Assembly (NCBI RefSeq): GCF_002843315.1
Contig: NZ_MVDD01000022.1
Location: 1-64,000, forward strand
Origin: Labilibaculum filiforme
GTDB taxonomy: Bacteria > Bacteroidota > Bacteroidia > Bacteroidales > Marinifilaceae
DNA length: 64,000 nt
Direction of reading: 5' to 3'
Positions 47,798 through 55,344 of this stretch are shown piece by piece. Position numbers and translations under genes: made by a program. Position 1 is the first letter of the stretch; every line of letters begins with the position of its first letter. Below the pieces are notes generated by a model that did no database searches, was not told the DNA's origin, and saw only the letters and a program-made list of their open reading frames with translations.

Positions 47798-48871
47798 ATG
47801 AACAAAAGTGAAAGAATAAAAGCATTCGTTGAGTTAGGATCTTTTCTATCTCAATTTACATCAGAAGATGCGAATCGCAAGCAGCATAACCTAAACTCGA
47901 CCTACTATGATGACTTTGGAGCTTTACTCGACAGAGTCTCCAACGAAAATTTGTGGTTTACCCCCTTGCATGTGCACGAGTCGATAAAAGGAATTTGCGC
48001 CTTTTTACAGGAAAATGAACTACATAAATGGGTAGCACGCTACGCTGTTTCCGATCAGAATACGCAAGTTAAAGTTGCAGTAATCATGGCAGGAAACATT
48101 CCAATGGTTGGCTTTCACGATATGTTGTCGGTAGTAATTTCCGGACATTCTTTCATCGGGAAATTATCCTCAAAAGATAATCAACTACTAAATTTTATCT
48201 CTAAACTACTCATTGAAATTAATTCTGAATTCAAAGAATTAATCCACTTTCAATCGGATAGATTAAGTGGAGAAAATAAATTCGATGCCATAATAGCTAC
48301 CGGAAGTAATAATTCGGCGCGCTATTTCGAAGCCTATTTCAAAAAGTACGAACATATTATTCGTCGCAATAGAAATTCTGTTGCAGTACTAACAGGCAAC
48401 GAAACCAATGAAGAATTAGAAGCCCTTGGAAGAGATGTGTTTTTATATTTTGGTCTTGGATGTAGAAATGTTTCTAAAATTTATATTCCTGTTGGATATA
48501 ATTTGGTACATCTTCTCGACAACTGGAAAAATTATTCTTTTGTAACCGATCACAACAAATACGCAAACAACTACGATTATCAACGCTCCTTACTATTAAT
48601 GAATAGAATAGAACATTTAGATACTGGCTTTATTCTTTTAAACGAAAACGTGGCCATTTCCTCGCCAATAGGAGTTGTAAATTATGAATATTATTCCGAA
48701 ATTAAAGACTTAGAAGTCCACCTAAACACAAATACCGAACTAATTCAATGCATTGTAGGCAACACCATACCAAACGCAATTCCATTTGGAAAAGCACAGG
48801 AACCAGAACTGTGGGATTATGCCGACAATGTAGATACAATGGAATTTTTGACCCAATTAAAATCAAAGTAA
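47798..48871 (+). CDS. Acyl-CoA reductase (LuxC-like)
   Basis: A 357-residue LuxC-family acyl-CoA reductase of the aldehyde dehydrogenase superfamily. The start at the ATG 47798 (MNKSERIKAFVELGSFLSQF) is preferred over an upstream TTG. Characteristic pieces are VKVAVIMAGNIPMVGFHDML, SVVISGHSFIGKLSSKDNQL, FDAIIATGSNNSARYFEAYF and LGRDVFLYFGLGCRNVSKIY (catalytic Cys region). Outside luminous bacteria this family is thought to reduce acyl-CoA or acyl-ACP to aldehydes; the substrate is unknown. The next gene starts 3 bp after its stop, so the two are probably co-translated. Confidence 0.88.
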   Translation: MNKSERIKAFVELGSFLSQFTSEDANRKQHNLNSTYYDDFGALLDRVSNENLWFTPLHVHESIKGICAFLQENELHKWVARYAVSDQNTQVKVAVIMAGNIPMVGFHDMLSVVISGHSFIGKLSSKDNQLLNFISKLLIEINSEFKELIHFQSDRLSGENKFDAIIATGSNNSARYFEAYFKKYEHIIRRNRNSVAVLTGNETNEELEALGRDVFLYFGLGCRNVSKIYIPVGYNLVHLLDNWKNYSFVTDHNKYANNYDYQRSLLLMNRIEHLDTGFILLNENVAISSPIGVVNYEYYSEIKDLEVHLNTNTELIQCIVGNTIPNAIPFGKAQEPELWDYADNVDTMEFLTQLKSK

Positions 48872-48874
48872 AGC

Positions 48875-49444
48875 ATGCTATATAAATTTAAAATCACCTC
48901 CGCCGAGGTAGACAATTTTGTTCTTGAAATAGAAATTGACCACGAACAAACTTATTTAGAATTTCACAATACAATTCAAAAAGCAATTGGATACGACAAC
49001 TCACAAATGGCTTCATTCTATCAGATTGGAGCAGATAAAGAAAGAGGATTAGAGATTGCCCTTTTCGAAATGAATACCGAAGATGACGACAATTTTAATG
49101 TTGTTGCTATGGATGTTGCTATGATACGTGAATTTGTTTCCTCTGAAAATCCGGAATTAATATACGTTTTTGATTTCTTTTCGGATCGTTTTTTCCACGT
49201 TCAATTAATTAAAAAAGGAATTTCAAAATCGAAAACTAAATATCCAAAATGTACTTTATCGAAAGGAGAAGCTCCCATTCAAATAAAAATGGATGCCGAA
49301 GATTTTGATGGCTTGGGACTTGGCGAATTTGAATCAAAATCGGATAAAACAAAAACAGCAGACGATTATTTGGCCGATTTCGATGACGAATTTAACGAAG
49401 GACCTGAATTTGAAAGTCTGGATGACTACGACGATATTCTGTAA
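48875..49444 (+). CDS. Plasmid pRiA4b ORF-3-like family protein
   Basis: A 189-residue acidic protein beginning YKFKITSAEVDNFVLEIEID with TYLEFHNTIQKAIGYDNSQM, the pattern of the pRiA4b ORF-3-like domain, though here the usual HLHEF-type motif is weak (QMASFYQIG). The C-terminal 50 residues are rich in Asp and Glu (DDYLADFDDEFNEGPEFESL). No catalytic function is known for the family. It follows the acyl-CoA reductase by 3 bp and is probably in the same operon. Confidence 0.75.
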   Translation: MLYKFKITSAEVDNFVLEIEIDHEQTYLEFHNTIQKAIGYDNSQMASFYQIGADKERGLEIALFEMNTEDDDNFNVVAMDVAMIREFVSSENPELIYVFDFFSDRFFHVQLIKKGISKSKTKYPKCTLSKGEAPIQIKMDAEDFDGLGLGEFESKSDKTKTADDYLADFDDEFNEGPEFESLDDYDDIL

Positions 49445-49450
49445 TCAATG

Positions 49451-49500
49451 AATAATGAGTAATATTTTTGCTATCAAACAGAAAGATATTACTCATTATT
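49451..49500 (+). repeat. Perfect 15-bp inverted repeat before miaA
   Basis: AATAATGAGTAATAT (49451-49465) and ATATTACTCATTATT (49486-49500) are exact reverse complements separated by 20 bp. No T tract follows, so it is not a typical intrinsic terminator. It may insulate miaA from the operon upstream or be a small mobile palindrome. Confidence 0.7.
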
Positions 49501-49541
49501 AATTAGAATAAATTCGACATACTAATTCTCATAAACCTACT

Positions 49542-50441
49542 ATGCCTAAAACTCTTATCGTAATTCTTGGACCTACTGGAGTTGGCAAAACCGATTTAAG
49601 CATTAAAATCGCGCAACATTTCAATACAGTAATCTCTTCTTCGGATAGCCGTCAGGTTTATCGGGAAATGAGTATTGGAACTGCAGTACCTGAAAAAGAA
49701 CAATTAGAAGCAGTACAACATCATTTTATTCATACACACTCCATTCACGACTATTTTAGTTCCTGGGAGTGCGAACAGCAAACAATCGACTTGCTATCTA
49801 CTCTTTACAAAGAAAAAGATGAAGTTCTTTTGGTAGGTGGCAGCATGATGTATATCGATGCAATTTGCAATGGTATAGATGAAATACCAACTATTGATCC
49901 TGATTTAAGAAACGAAATTGTTGAGCGGGCCAAAAATGAAGGAGCTGAATCATTACGCATGCAGTTAAAACAACTCGATCCTGTATTTTACAATCAAGTT
50001 GATTTAAAAAATACAAAAAGAGTGATTCACGCGGTTGAAATTTGTTTGATGACAGGAAAACCGTATTCCGAATTAAGAACAAATACTCGAAAAAAACGAG
50101 ATTTCAACATCATTAAAGTCGGATTGAATAGAGACAGAGCTGAATTGTATGCAAGAATCAACTTACGTGTTGATTTAATGATGAAAGAAGGTTTATTGAA
50201 GGAAGCACAAGCATTATTTGAATTCCGTCATTACAACTCGTTAAACACGGTTGGATACAAAGAATTGTTTGAACATTTAGAGGGAAATATTTCTCTTGAC
50301 GAAGCCGTGGAATTAATCAAACGTAATTCCCGCAGGTATGCCAAACGTCAACTTTCCTGGTTCAACAGAGACAAAGAGATTGAATGGTTTCATCCCGATC
50401 AGGAAGAAGAGATACTGCAATATTTAAAAAAACAAACTTAG
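49542..50441 (+). CDS. miaA: tRNA dimethylallyltransferase MiaA
   Basis: A 299-residue enzyme adding a dimethylallyl group to A37 of tRNAs reading UNN codons. The P-loop GPTGVGKT is at residues 10-17, followed by ISSSDSRQVYREMSIGTAVP (the substrate loop), HHFIHTHSIHDYFSSWEC, LVGGSMMYIDAICNGIDEIP, NTKRVIHAVEICLMTGKPYS and the C-terminal NTVGYKELFEHLEGN with RRYAKRQLSWFNRD. All are family motifs. Bacteroidota often carry two MiaA copies; only one is visible here. Confidence 0.96.
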   Translation: MPKTLIVILGPTGVGKTDLSIKIAQHFNTVISSSDSRQVYREMSIGTAVPEKEQLEAVQHHFIHTHSIHDYFSSWECEQQTIDLLSTLYKEKDEVLLVGGSMMYIDAICNGIDEIPTIDPDLRNEIVERAKNEGAESLRMQLKQLDPVFYNQVDLKNTKRVIHAVEICLMTGKPYSELRTNTRKKRDFNIIKVGLNRDRAELYARINLRVDLMMKEGLLKEAQALFEFRHYNSLNTVGYKELFEHLEGNISLDEAVELIKRNSRRYAKRQLSWFNRDKEIEWFHPDQEEEILQYLKKQT

Positions 50442-50515
50442 TAATACCGATTATTATTTAAATGGTATCAGAGTCAATGGCAAACAAGGCACACAAGTGG
50501 AGAAGCCATATTCGT

Positions 50516-51202
50516 TCACCCTACATGAGTATTCAATACATACCCAACTCCTCTTACGGTATCAATTTGTAAAACCTTCTGATCTTTAAATAAATCTCTT
50601 AGCTTAGATAGCGTATTGTTTAGGCTGGCATTGTTTTCCGGCACTAAAGAATGGTTCCATAGCTTTTCTGCCAACTGCTCTTTAGTTACTATTTTATTGG
50701 GATGCTCCATTAGCACTGCCAAAGCATTTTTTTCAAAAGGGCTCAGCTTTTTTATCAATTCATTCTCGTAAAACAATTCACCTGACAGTAAGTTGAGTTG
50801 ACAACCTGCTAATTTTATTATTTGTGATGGATTTGATTTTGAGACAAAACGTTGGATATAAGAAACGAGAACAGGTATCGATAAAGGTTTTGGAATATAA
50901 GCACTGCCCCCAATACTAATTCCCTTTGTTATAAATTCAGCTTCAGTATGAGAGGAGACAAACAGCAGTGGAATTTGCGGGTGTCTTGTCACAATATCTC
51001 GCGCTTTTTCAATGCCATTAGTCGCTCCTATTTCCACATCTAAAATAATAATATCCGGCATCAGAGTCTGTACAATCGAATCTATTCCCAGCAATGTATT
51101 TTGGAAATGCACTTTATAATTGTACTCAGTCTCTAGTATGGTTGTAACAAAACTTCCTAAATTGATATCATCATCAACAAATAGCACTTTTAATTGTTCC
51201 AT
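50516..51202 (-). CDS. OmpR-type response regulator
   Basis: A 228-residue regulator. The start at 51202 (MEQLKVLFVDDDINLGSFVT) is used because the longer frame lacks family similarity and overlaps the kinase gene. The receiver domain has the acidic pair in VDDD, the phosphorylated Asp55 in IIILDVEIGA, and the lysine in YIPKPLS; the C-terminal winged helix begins CQLNLLSGELFYENELIKKL and includes KLRDLFKDQKVLQIDTVRGV with GYVLN. It starts 20 bp after its kinase partner gene. The pair diverges from the peptide cluster, which it may control through the TGATTAGAAA boxes (inference). Confidence 0.93.
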   Translation of the reverse strand: MEQLKVLFVDDDINLGSFVTTILETEYNYKVHFQNTLLGIDSIVQTLMPDIIILDVEIGATNGIEKARDIVTRHPQIPLLFVSSHTEAEFITKGISIGGSAYIPKPLSIPVLVSYIQRFVSKSNPSQIIKLAGCQLNLLSGELFYENELIKKLSPFEKNALAVLMEHPNKIVTKEQLAEKLWNHSLVPENNASLNNTLSKLRDLFKDQKVLQIDTVRGVGYVLNTHVG

Positions 51203-51221
51203 TTTCACTTCTTTACATAAC

Positions 51222-52604
51222 TTAAATAATAACTTTTCCAGGAAGAACAATACTAAATGTACTGCCTTCCCCAAGCTTACTTTCTAATCTGACACGCCCT
51301 TTGTGAGCTTTTACTATTTGTTGGGTAAAAGCCAAACCAATGCCATGCCCCTTACTGTTGTTATCTGCACGGTAAAATTCCTTAAAAATCTTCCTTTGCT
51401 CTTTTTTAGGAATCCCTTTCCCCGAATCTGTAACACAAATGTGTAAGTATTTTTTTTCCCGAATCGCTTTAATTTCCAGTTTTACACATGCATCCGAATA
51501 TTTAAACGCGTTATCCAACAAATTGCGTAAGGCTGCTTCGAAATAAAGTGGATCCACATAAATATCTAAATTTTCAGGAATCGACAGCTTGCATTCAGCT
51601 TGTTTATCTTGATAGACAAGCTCCGATTCCGAGAGTAAATCCCTGCATTTTTTCGCCAGGTTGAATAGCGTAACCTCCAATACAATTTTCTTTTTCTTCG
51701 AACGAAATAAGGTCAGTAAAATCTCCATTTTGTGAGTCAGTTTAGAGACATTGCTACTTGCATTCCTGAGCTGTTGCTGCATGGCGGGCAATTGTTCTTT
51801 GCTGGCCAGATAATCCAATAATGTATAGACATAAGATAAAGGACTTTTTAAATCGTGTACCATACCACTCACGGCTCGTTCGCGCCACTGCAGCTGTGCC
51901 ATTTGTTGCTGCAATTTCCACAGCAACCACAGCAGAAAAATGGCGACTAGAACAACAGCGAGTGCCGATATGCCAATGGAATATACCATTCCTCTTAAAA
52001 AAGGAAAGGTTTTCAACTGAAAATCAGCAATAAAAACATAGCTCCCTTTTGTGCCTAAGGGAATACGAACATGTAATGTTGAGGGGGAGTTTCCCCATTT
52101 CTTATCCATTTCTTTTCCCATATGCAAACTATCCATGGCCAGATCATTTTTCAGAAGCTGCATACGGTAAGCTTGTATTTTTTCGAATTCGGGAAAATTG
52201 TTTTGCAACAATGAGTCAACAACATACAGATGAAATTTTCCTTTCCCTAAACTAATATCTGTAAATGAAGCTTCTATCAATTTTCCCAGTGCGAAATCAG
52301 GAATGTAATTTTTTGTGTTAATTTCAGATCTACCCAATTCTGCAGAAGTATCTTTACCTATTTCTTCATTTGCTGTTTCGTCCATTAAAATAATAGCCAC
52401 ATCCGGTTTTGTAAGATTAGGAGTGCTATACCCTTGTAAAGCATGAAAATTGATCATGCCTTGCAAGGAGCTTTCCAGCTTCGATGTAAACGTCTGTTTT
52501 TCCTGCTCCAACTGCTGCCATAACCACAATCCCTGCGAACCAATAAGTATTGCAAGTACCAGTACGGACATTACACCGAGTCTTTTGAAAAATTTGTTTT
52601 TCAT
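51222..52604 (-). CDS. Sensor histidine kinase
   Basis: A 460-residue membrane kinase. A first helix (about 9-30, MSVLVLAILIGSQGLWLW) and a second (about 206-230, MVYSIGISALAVVLVAIFLL) enclose a ~175-residue periplasmic sensor of unknown ligand. The phosphorylated His250 is in GMVHDLKSPLSYVY, and the ATPase domain has NLLDNAFKYSDA, DSGKGIPKKEQRKIF and KGHGIGLAFTQQIV. It is first in a two-gene unit with the response regulator. Its promoter must lie in the shared 366-bp gap with the peptide cluster, which contains the repeated boxes. Confidence 0.93.
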   Translation of the reverse strand: MKNKFFKRLGVMSVLVLAILIGSQGLWLWQQLEQEKQTFTSKLESSLQGMINFHALQGYSTPNLTKPDVAIILMDETANEEIGKDTSAELGRSEINTKNYIPDFALGKLIEASFTDISLGKGKFHLYVVDSLLQNNFPEFEKIQAYRMQLLKNDLAMDSLHMGKEMDKKWGNSPSTLHVRIPLGTKGSYVFIADFQLKTFPFLRGMVYSIGISALAVVLVAIFLLWLLWKLQQQMAQLQWRERAVSGMVHDLKSPLSYVYTLLDYLASKEQLPAMQQQLRNASSNVSKLTHKMEILLTLFRSKKKKIVLEVTLFNLAKKCRDLLSESELVYQDKQAECKLSIPENLDIYVDPLYFEAALRNLLDNAFKYSDACVKLEIKAIREKKYLHICVTDSGKGIPKKEQRKIFKEFYRADNNSKGHGIGLAFTQQIVKAHKGRVRLESKLGEGSTFSIVLPGKVII

Positions 52605-52970
52605 AACATAAAGATATCTTTCTTTTTAAAAAAGAGTAAAGTTTTCTTTATTAGAACAATTCTAAATTGTGCTTTCTTGTCAAAAAAACAGGCTCATTTC
52701 AAATCAAAACACACCACCTTTTCTAATCAAATCGCAACCAAAGTGTCATTGAATGATTAGAAAGATAGTTAGTTCTGCCAGGTCCTACTAAATATTGAGC
52801 TTGCTTTTCCCCACACCCAATTTACGCTCTGTCTGTTTTCATTTGATGATCATTATCTCACTTTTTTTGATTAGAAAACCACCTATTGTTTGATTAGTTT
52901 TCTAATTACAAGCAGTTAGAAAGTTAATCGTTTTTTTGGATTTTATGTTCCAATTTTAAAAGAGTTTTAA
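52605..52970. promoter_or_regulatory. Divergent control region with repeated TGATTAGAAA boxes
   Basis: This 366-bp gap between the two-component genes and the peptide cluster holds no gene. It contains TGATTAGAAA at 52754-52763 and 52868-52877, its reverse complement TTTCTAATCA at 52720-52729, and a palindromic relative ATTAG-TTTT-CTAAT at 52893-52906 starting with TGATTAG at 52891; GTTAGAAAG at 52915 is a weaker copy. The last two clear boxes are 23 bp apart, about two helical turns, near the cluster start. The repetition fits operator sites for the adjacent OmpR-type regulator. No convincing TAnnTTTG promoter is seen. Confidence 0.55.
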
Positions 52971-53132
52971 ATGAATACTTCACTAAAAAAAGTAAAAATC
53001 ATGAAAACGAAAAAAGACAGCAAAGCAATGGAGGTATTAAACCGAAACAAATTAGGCCAAGTAAAAGGCGGAGAAGATAGAGATTACTACACAGTTATTA
53101 TTGATGGAAAAGAGGTGAGAATATATGTGTAA
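52971..53132 (+). CDS. Short GG-leader peptide without cysteine, 53 aa
   Basis: A 53-codon gene, MNTSLKKVKI MKTKKDSKAM then EVLNRNKLGQ VKGG followed by EDRDYYTVIIDGKEVRIYV. The double-glycine leader (L-x-x-x-x-L-G-x-x-x-GG pattern) resembles substrates of C39-peptidase exporters, and such an exporter is encoded at 58.9 kb. The internal ATG at 53001 (MKTKKDSKAM) is an equally possible start. The predicted 19-residue core has three tyrosines and no cysteine, unlike the two precursors at 53.6-54.0 kb. It could be an independent peptide or signal. The frame and leader are seen; processing is inferred. Confidence 0.7.
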   Translation: MNTSLKKVKIMKTKKDSKAMEVLNRNKLGQVKGGEDRDYYTVIIDGKEVRIYV

Positions 53133-53367
53133 CAGAAAAGAATGTATCAAAACAGAAGAATTAAACCAATATAATATGACAATCTACTTTTTAGGGAAAA
53201 ATAATTTAGGAAAGTAGCCGCCCCGGATTACGCATGAATATAAATCCATCCTCTACCGGAGGTGGCTATAGTAGCCATAGCTACCTGTAAGCAAGGACAA
53301 AGCTACTAGAAAGAGGTGAATTTTGCAATTGTGAAAGGAATGGACAAACTAAAATAAGTATAAATAA
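53133..53367 (+). other. Stretch between the first peptide gene and the decayed precursor
   Basis: No convincing gene. A 30-codon frame (53125-53217, MCNRKECIKTEELNQYNMTI) overlaps the stop of the first peptide gene in ATGTGTAA fashion, and an 18-codon frame (53234-53290, MNINPSSTGGGYSSHSYL) follows in another phase. GGCTA and TAGCC inverted repeats near 53264-53276 and further GTAGC/GCTAC copies can form small hairpins. These could be remnants of another precursor or a structured leader. Confidence 0.3.
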
Positions 53368-53529
53368 AAAAAGACAATTGATATAATAGTTGAGCCAATT
53401 GACATAATGAGCGATGAACTAAAATATATAAAAGATGGTTATTCCAACACAGTCAATTATGAGCAACCCAAAAAAGTGAAATACAAATCTGGAAATACTG
53501 ATTCTAAGGAAGATTTACTTTTGGTTTGA
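53368..53529 (+). pseudogene. Decayed GG-leader precursor copy
   Basis: The frame reads KKTIDIIVEPIDIMSDEL, KYIKDG, then YSNTVNYEQPKKVKYKSG and NTDSKEDLLLV. It aligns along its length with the two intact precursors downstream (compare IDILQEELKQIKGG and YSEPIS..GKVKCKK). Three features point to decay: the double glycine reads DG, both core cysteine positions read tyrosine (TAT and TAC), and there is no ATG at the family start (the codon before AAAAAG is TAA). A shorter product from the ATG at 53407 (40 residues) could still be made but would have a truncated leader and no C39 site. Confidence 0.65.
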
Positions 53530-53575
53530 TAACTTCATGAAGTTAAAATCAATTTTCTTTTAAAAATAATTTTGT

Positions 53576-53752
53576 ATGAAAACTAAAAAAATAGAAATTA
53601 TTGTTGCTGCATCCGATATTCTTAAAGAAGAACTTATACAAATTAAAGGTGGTAATTATTCGGAGCCTATTAGCTGTAGTAGTCCAGGGAAAGTTAAATG
53701 TAAAAAACCAGGCACAGATAACAGTCTAACGCAAAACTTATCCGTTTGGTAA
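53576..53752 (+). CDS. GG-leader precursor peptide 1, 58 aa, two core cysteines
   Basis: A 58-codon gene. The 26-residue leader MKTKKIEIIVAASDILKEEL IQIKGG ends in a double-glycine site for the C39 exporter. The 32-residue core is NYSEPISCSSPGKVKCKKPG followed by TDNSLTQNLSVW, with Cys34 and Cys42 (C-x7-C) and a C-terminal Trp. 23 of 32 core positions are identical to the second precursor. The two cysteines next to a radical SAM/SPASM gene suggest thioether (or disulphide) crosslinks, which is inference. It may represent a new precursor family; I do not recognise the core. Confidence 0.85.
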   Translation: MKTKKIEIIVAASDILKEELIQIKGGNYSEPISCSSPGKVKCKKPGTDNSLTQNLSVW

Positions 53753-53798
53753 TAAATGCTAAAAGATCAATAAATTAAACTACAATTAATTTAACAAT

Positions 53799-53975
53799 AT
53801 GAACAATTCATTAATCAATATTCTTGTAGAACCAATAGATATTTTACAAGAAGAATTAAAACAAATCAAAGGCGGTAATTACTCTGAGCCTATTAGTTGC
53901 AACCCTACTGGGAAAGCCAAATGCAAAAAACCTGGTGAAGATAATAGTCAAACAAAATACATTTCTGTTTGGTAG
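53799..53975 (+). CDS. GG-leader precursor peptide 2, 58 aa, two core cysteines
   Basis: Leader MNNSLINILVEPIDILQEEL KQIKGG, core NYSEPISCNPTGKAKCKKPG then EDNSQTKYISVW. Length, GG site, both cysteines, KCKKPG and SVW end are conserved with precursor 1, while the leader N-terminus and residues between the cysteines vary. Conservation of the positions flanking the cysteines argues that they are enzyme targets. It lies 64 bp before the radical SAM gene, so the maturase is probably expressed from the same transcript. Confidence 0.87.
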   Translation: MNNSLINILVEPIDILQEELKQIKGGNYSEPISCNPTGKAKCKKPGEDNSQTKYISVW

Positions 53976-54039
53976 AATAAATAGCATGGGTTTCTGTTTT
54001 AATAAGAAACCCATCTTAATAAAACTTAAATAACAAAAT

Positions 54040-55344
54040 ATGATATTTTCCAAATACAATTATTTATTCGACTCTAAAAAATATGGATATTTCATTTATA
54101 ATTCGAGAACTAATTCATTTTTAAAATTAGATAAAAGTTTATATAAAACACTTTTAGAACATCAAAAGTCTAACGCAAATAACATTGTCTTAGAGCCTGA
54201 AACTCTTGATATTTTAAATAAATCAAAAGTGTTTGTTTCTCAAAATGAGGATAATAATTTTTATACTCAAAGAAAATTCATAAAGTACCAGAAATGTTTT
54301 TCAGTGACAGATATGGGAATAGTTATAGCACCAACTATGGCTTGTAATTTTATGTGTCCATATTGTTATGAAGCAGATTTGCCTGCCACAGTGATGTCAG
54401 AAGAAGTTCAATCTGAAGTCATAAAATTTATAGAATCAAATAATGGTTCAAATAATTTAACTCTTTGCTGGCATGGAGGAGAACCACTTCTTGCGTTTGA
54501 TGCGATGAAGAATATTCTAGATAATATTGAAAATTCTGATAAAATAAATCTCCGATCGCATCAATTAGTAACTAATGGCTATTTACTTGATCAGGATAAA
54601 GTTGAATATTTAAAGAAACACAATTTAAATTCTGTTCAAATTACAATTGATGGATTGCCAGAAAGACACAATCAAAGTAGGAAACATAAATCTGGAGTTC
54701 CTACATATGATAAAATAATTAATAATATTGAGAACCTTGTTAAAATTGCACCTGAGTGTCATGTAAATATTAGAGTAAACATACATGAAGATAACAAAGA
54801 AGATTTTCCTATTTTATATAATACACTATCAGATAAATGGAAACATAATAATGTGAATGTAAATATGGTATTTACTGAAGATTTTGGTAATTGCAAGGTA
54901 AAATGTCTATCTAAGAAAGAATATGTTGATTTTTATAAGAATTTAAAAAATAGTCATGATATTAAGGAGGTATCCTTTTATCCCAAGCCTAAGGACATAG
55001 GATGTACTGTGGATTACACCAATAGTTGCATTGTAGGTCCAACTGGAGATTTATACAAATGTTGGGTAGATCTAGGTAAAGAAGATCGAATTATCGGTAA
55101 TATATTTTCAAACGAGAGAAATTACGCTATTCTATCTGAATATATTATTGGCACTGATATTTTTAATGATCCTAAATGTAAAGACTGCTTATTATTTCCA
55201 ATATGTGATGGAGGTTGTAGCCTTTTTAGATACGAGCACAAGTTAAATGGTACAGAGTATAATGTTTGTCCAATAAATTTTGAGGATCTGCCTAAATTAT
55301 TAGAACTGCATTACGAACAAGGATTAAACAAACTTGAAGAATGA
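54040..55344 (+). CDS. Radical SAM/SPASM peptide maturase
   Basis: A 434-residue enzyme. The N-terminal ~90 residues (YLFDSKKYGYFIYNSRTNSF onward) resemble the precursor-binding region of peptide maturases. The radical SAM cluster motif CNFMCPYC has Cys102, 106 and 109, followed by LCWHGGEPLLAFDAM and the QITIDGLPERHNQSR segment. The C-terminal SPASM region has many Cys: GCTVDYTNSCIVGPTGDLYK, then CWVDLG, KCKDCLLFPICDGGCSLF and YNVCPI, enough for one or two auxiliary [4Fe-4S] clusters. It is expected to form carbon-centred crosslinks on the adjacent precursors. It overlaps the next gene by 4 bp (ATGA). Confidence 0.93.
   Translation: MIFSKYNYLFDSKKYGYFIYNSRTNSFLKLDKSLYKTLLEHQKSNANNIVLEPETLDILNKSKVFVSQNEDNNFYTQRKFIKYQKCFSVTDMGIVIAPTMACNFMCPYCYEADLPATVMSEEVQSEVIKFIESNNGSNNLTLCWHGGEPLLAFDAMKNILDNIENSDKINLRSHQLVTNGYLLDQDKVEYLKKHNLNSVQITIDGLPERHNQSRKHKSGVPTYDKIINNIENLVKIAPECHVNIRVNIHEDNKEDFPILYNTLSDKWKHNNVNVNMVFTEDFGNCKVKCLSKKEYVDFYKNLKNSHDIKEVSFYPKPKDIGCTVDYTNSCIVGPTGDLYKCWVDLGKEDRIIGNIFSNERNYAILSEYIIGTDIFNDPKCKDCLLFPICDGGCSLFRYEHKLNGTEYNVCPINFEDLPKLLELHYEQGLNKLEE

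Noticed and set aside
53560-53575. TAATTTTG just before precursor 1 as a promoter
   Set aside because: It matches TAnnTTTG but lies two bases from the ATG with no -33 element, so it would initiate inside the gene; probably chance.
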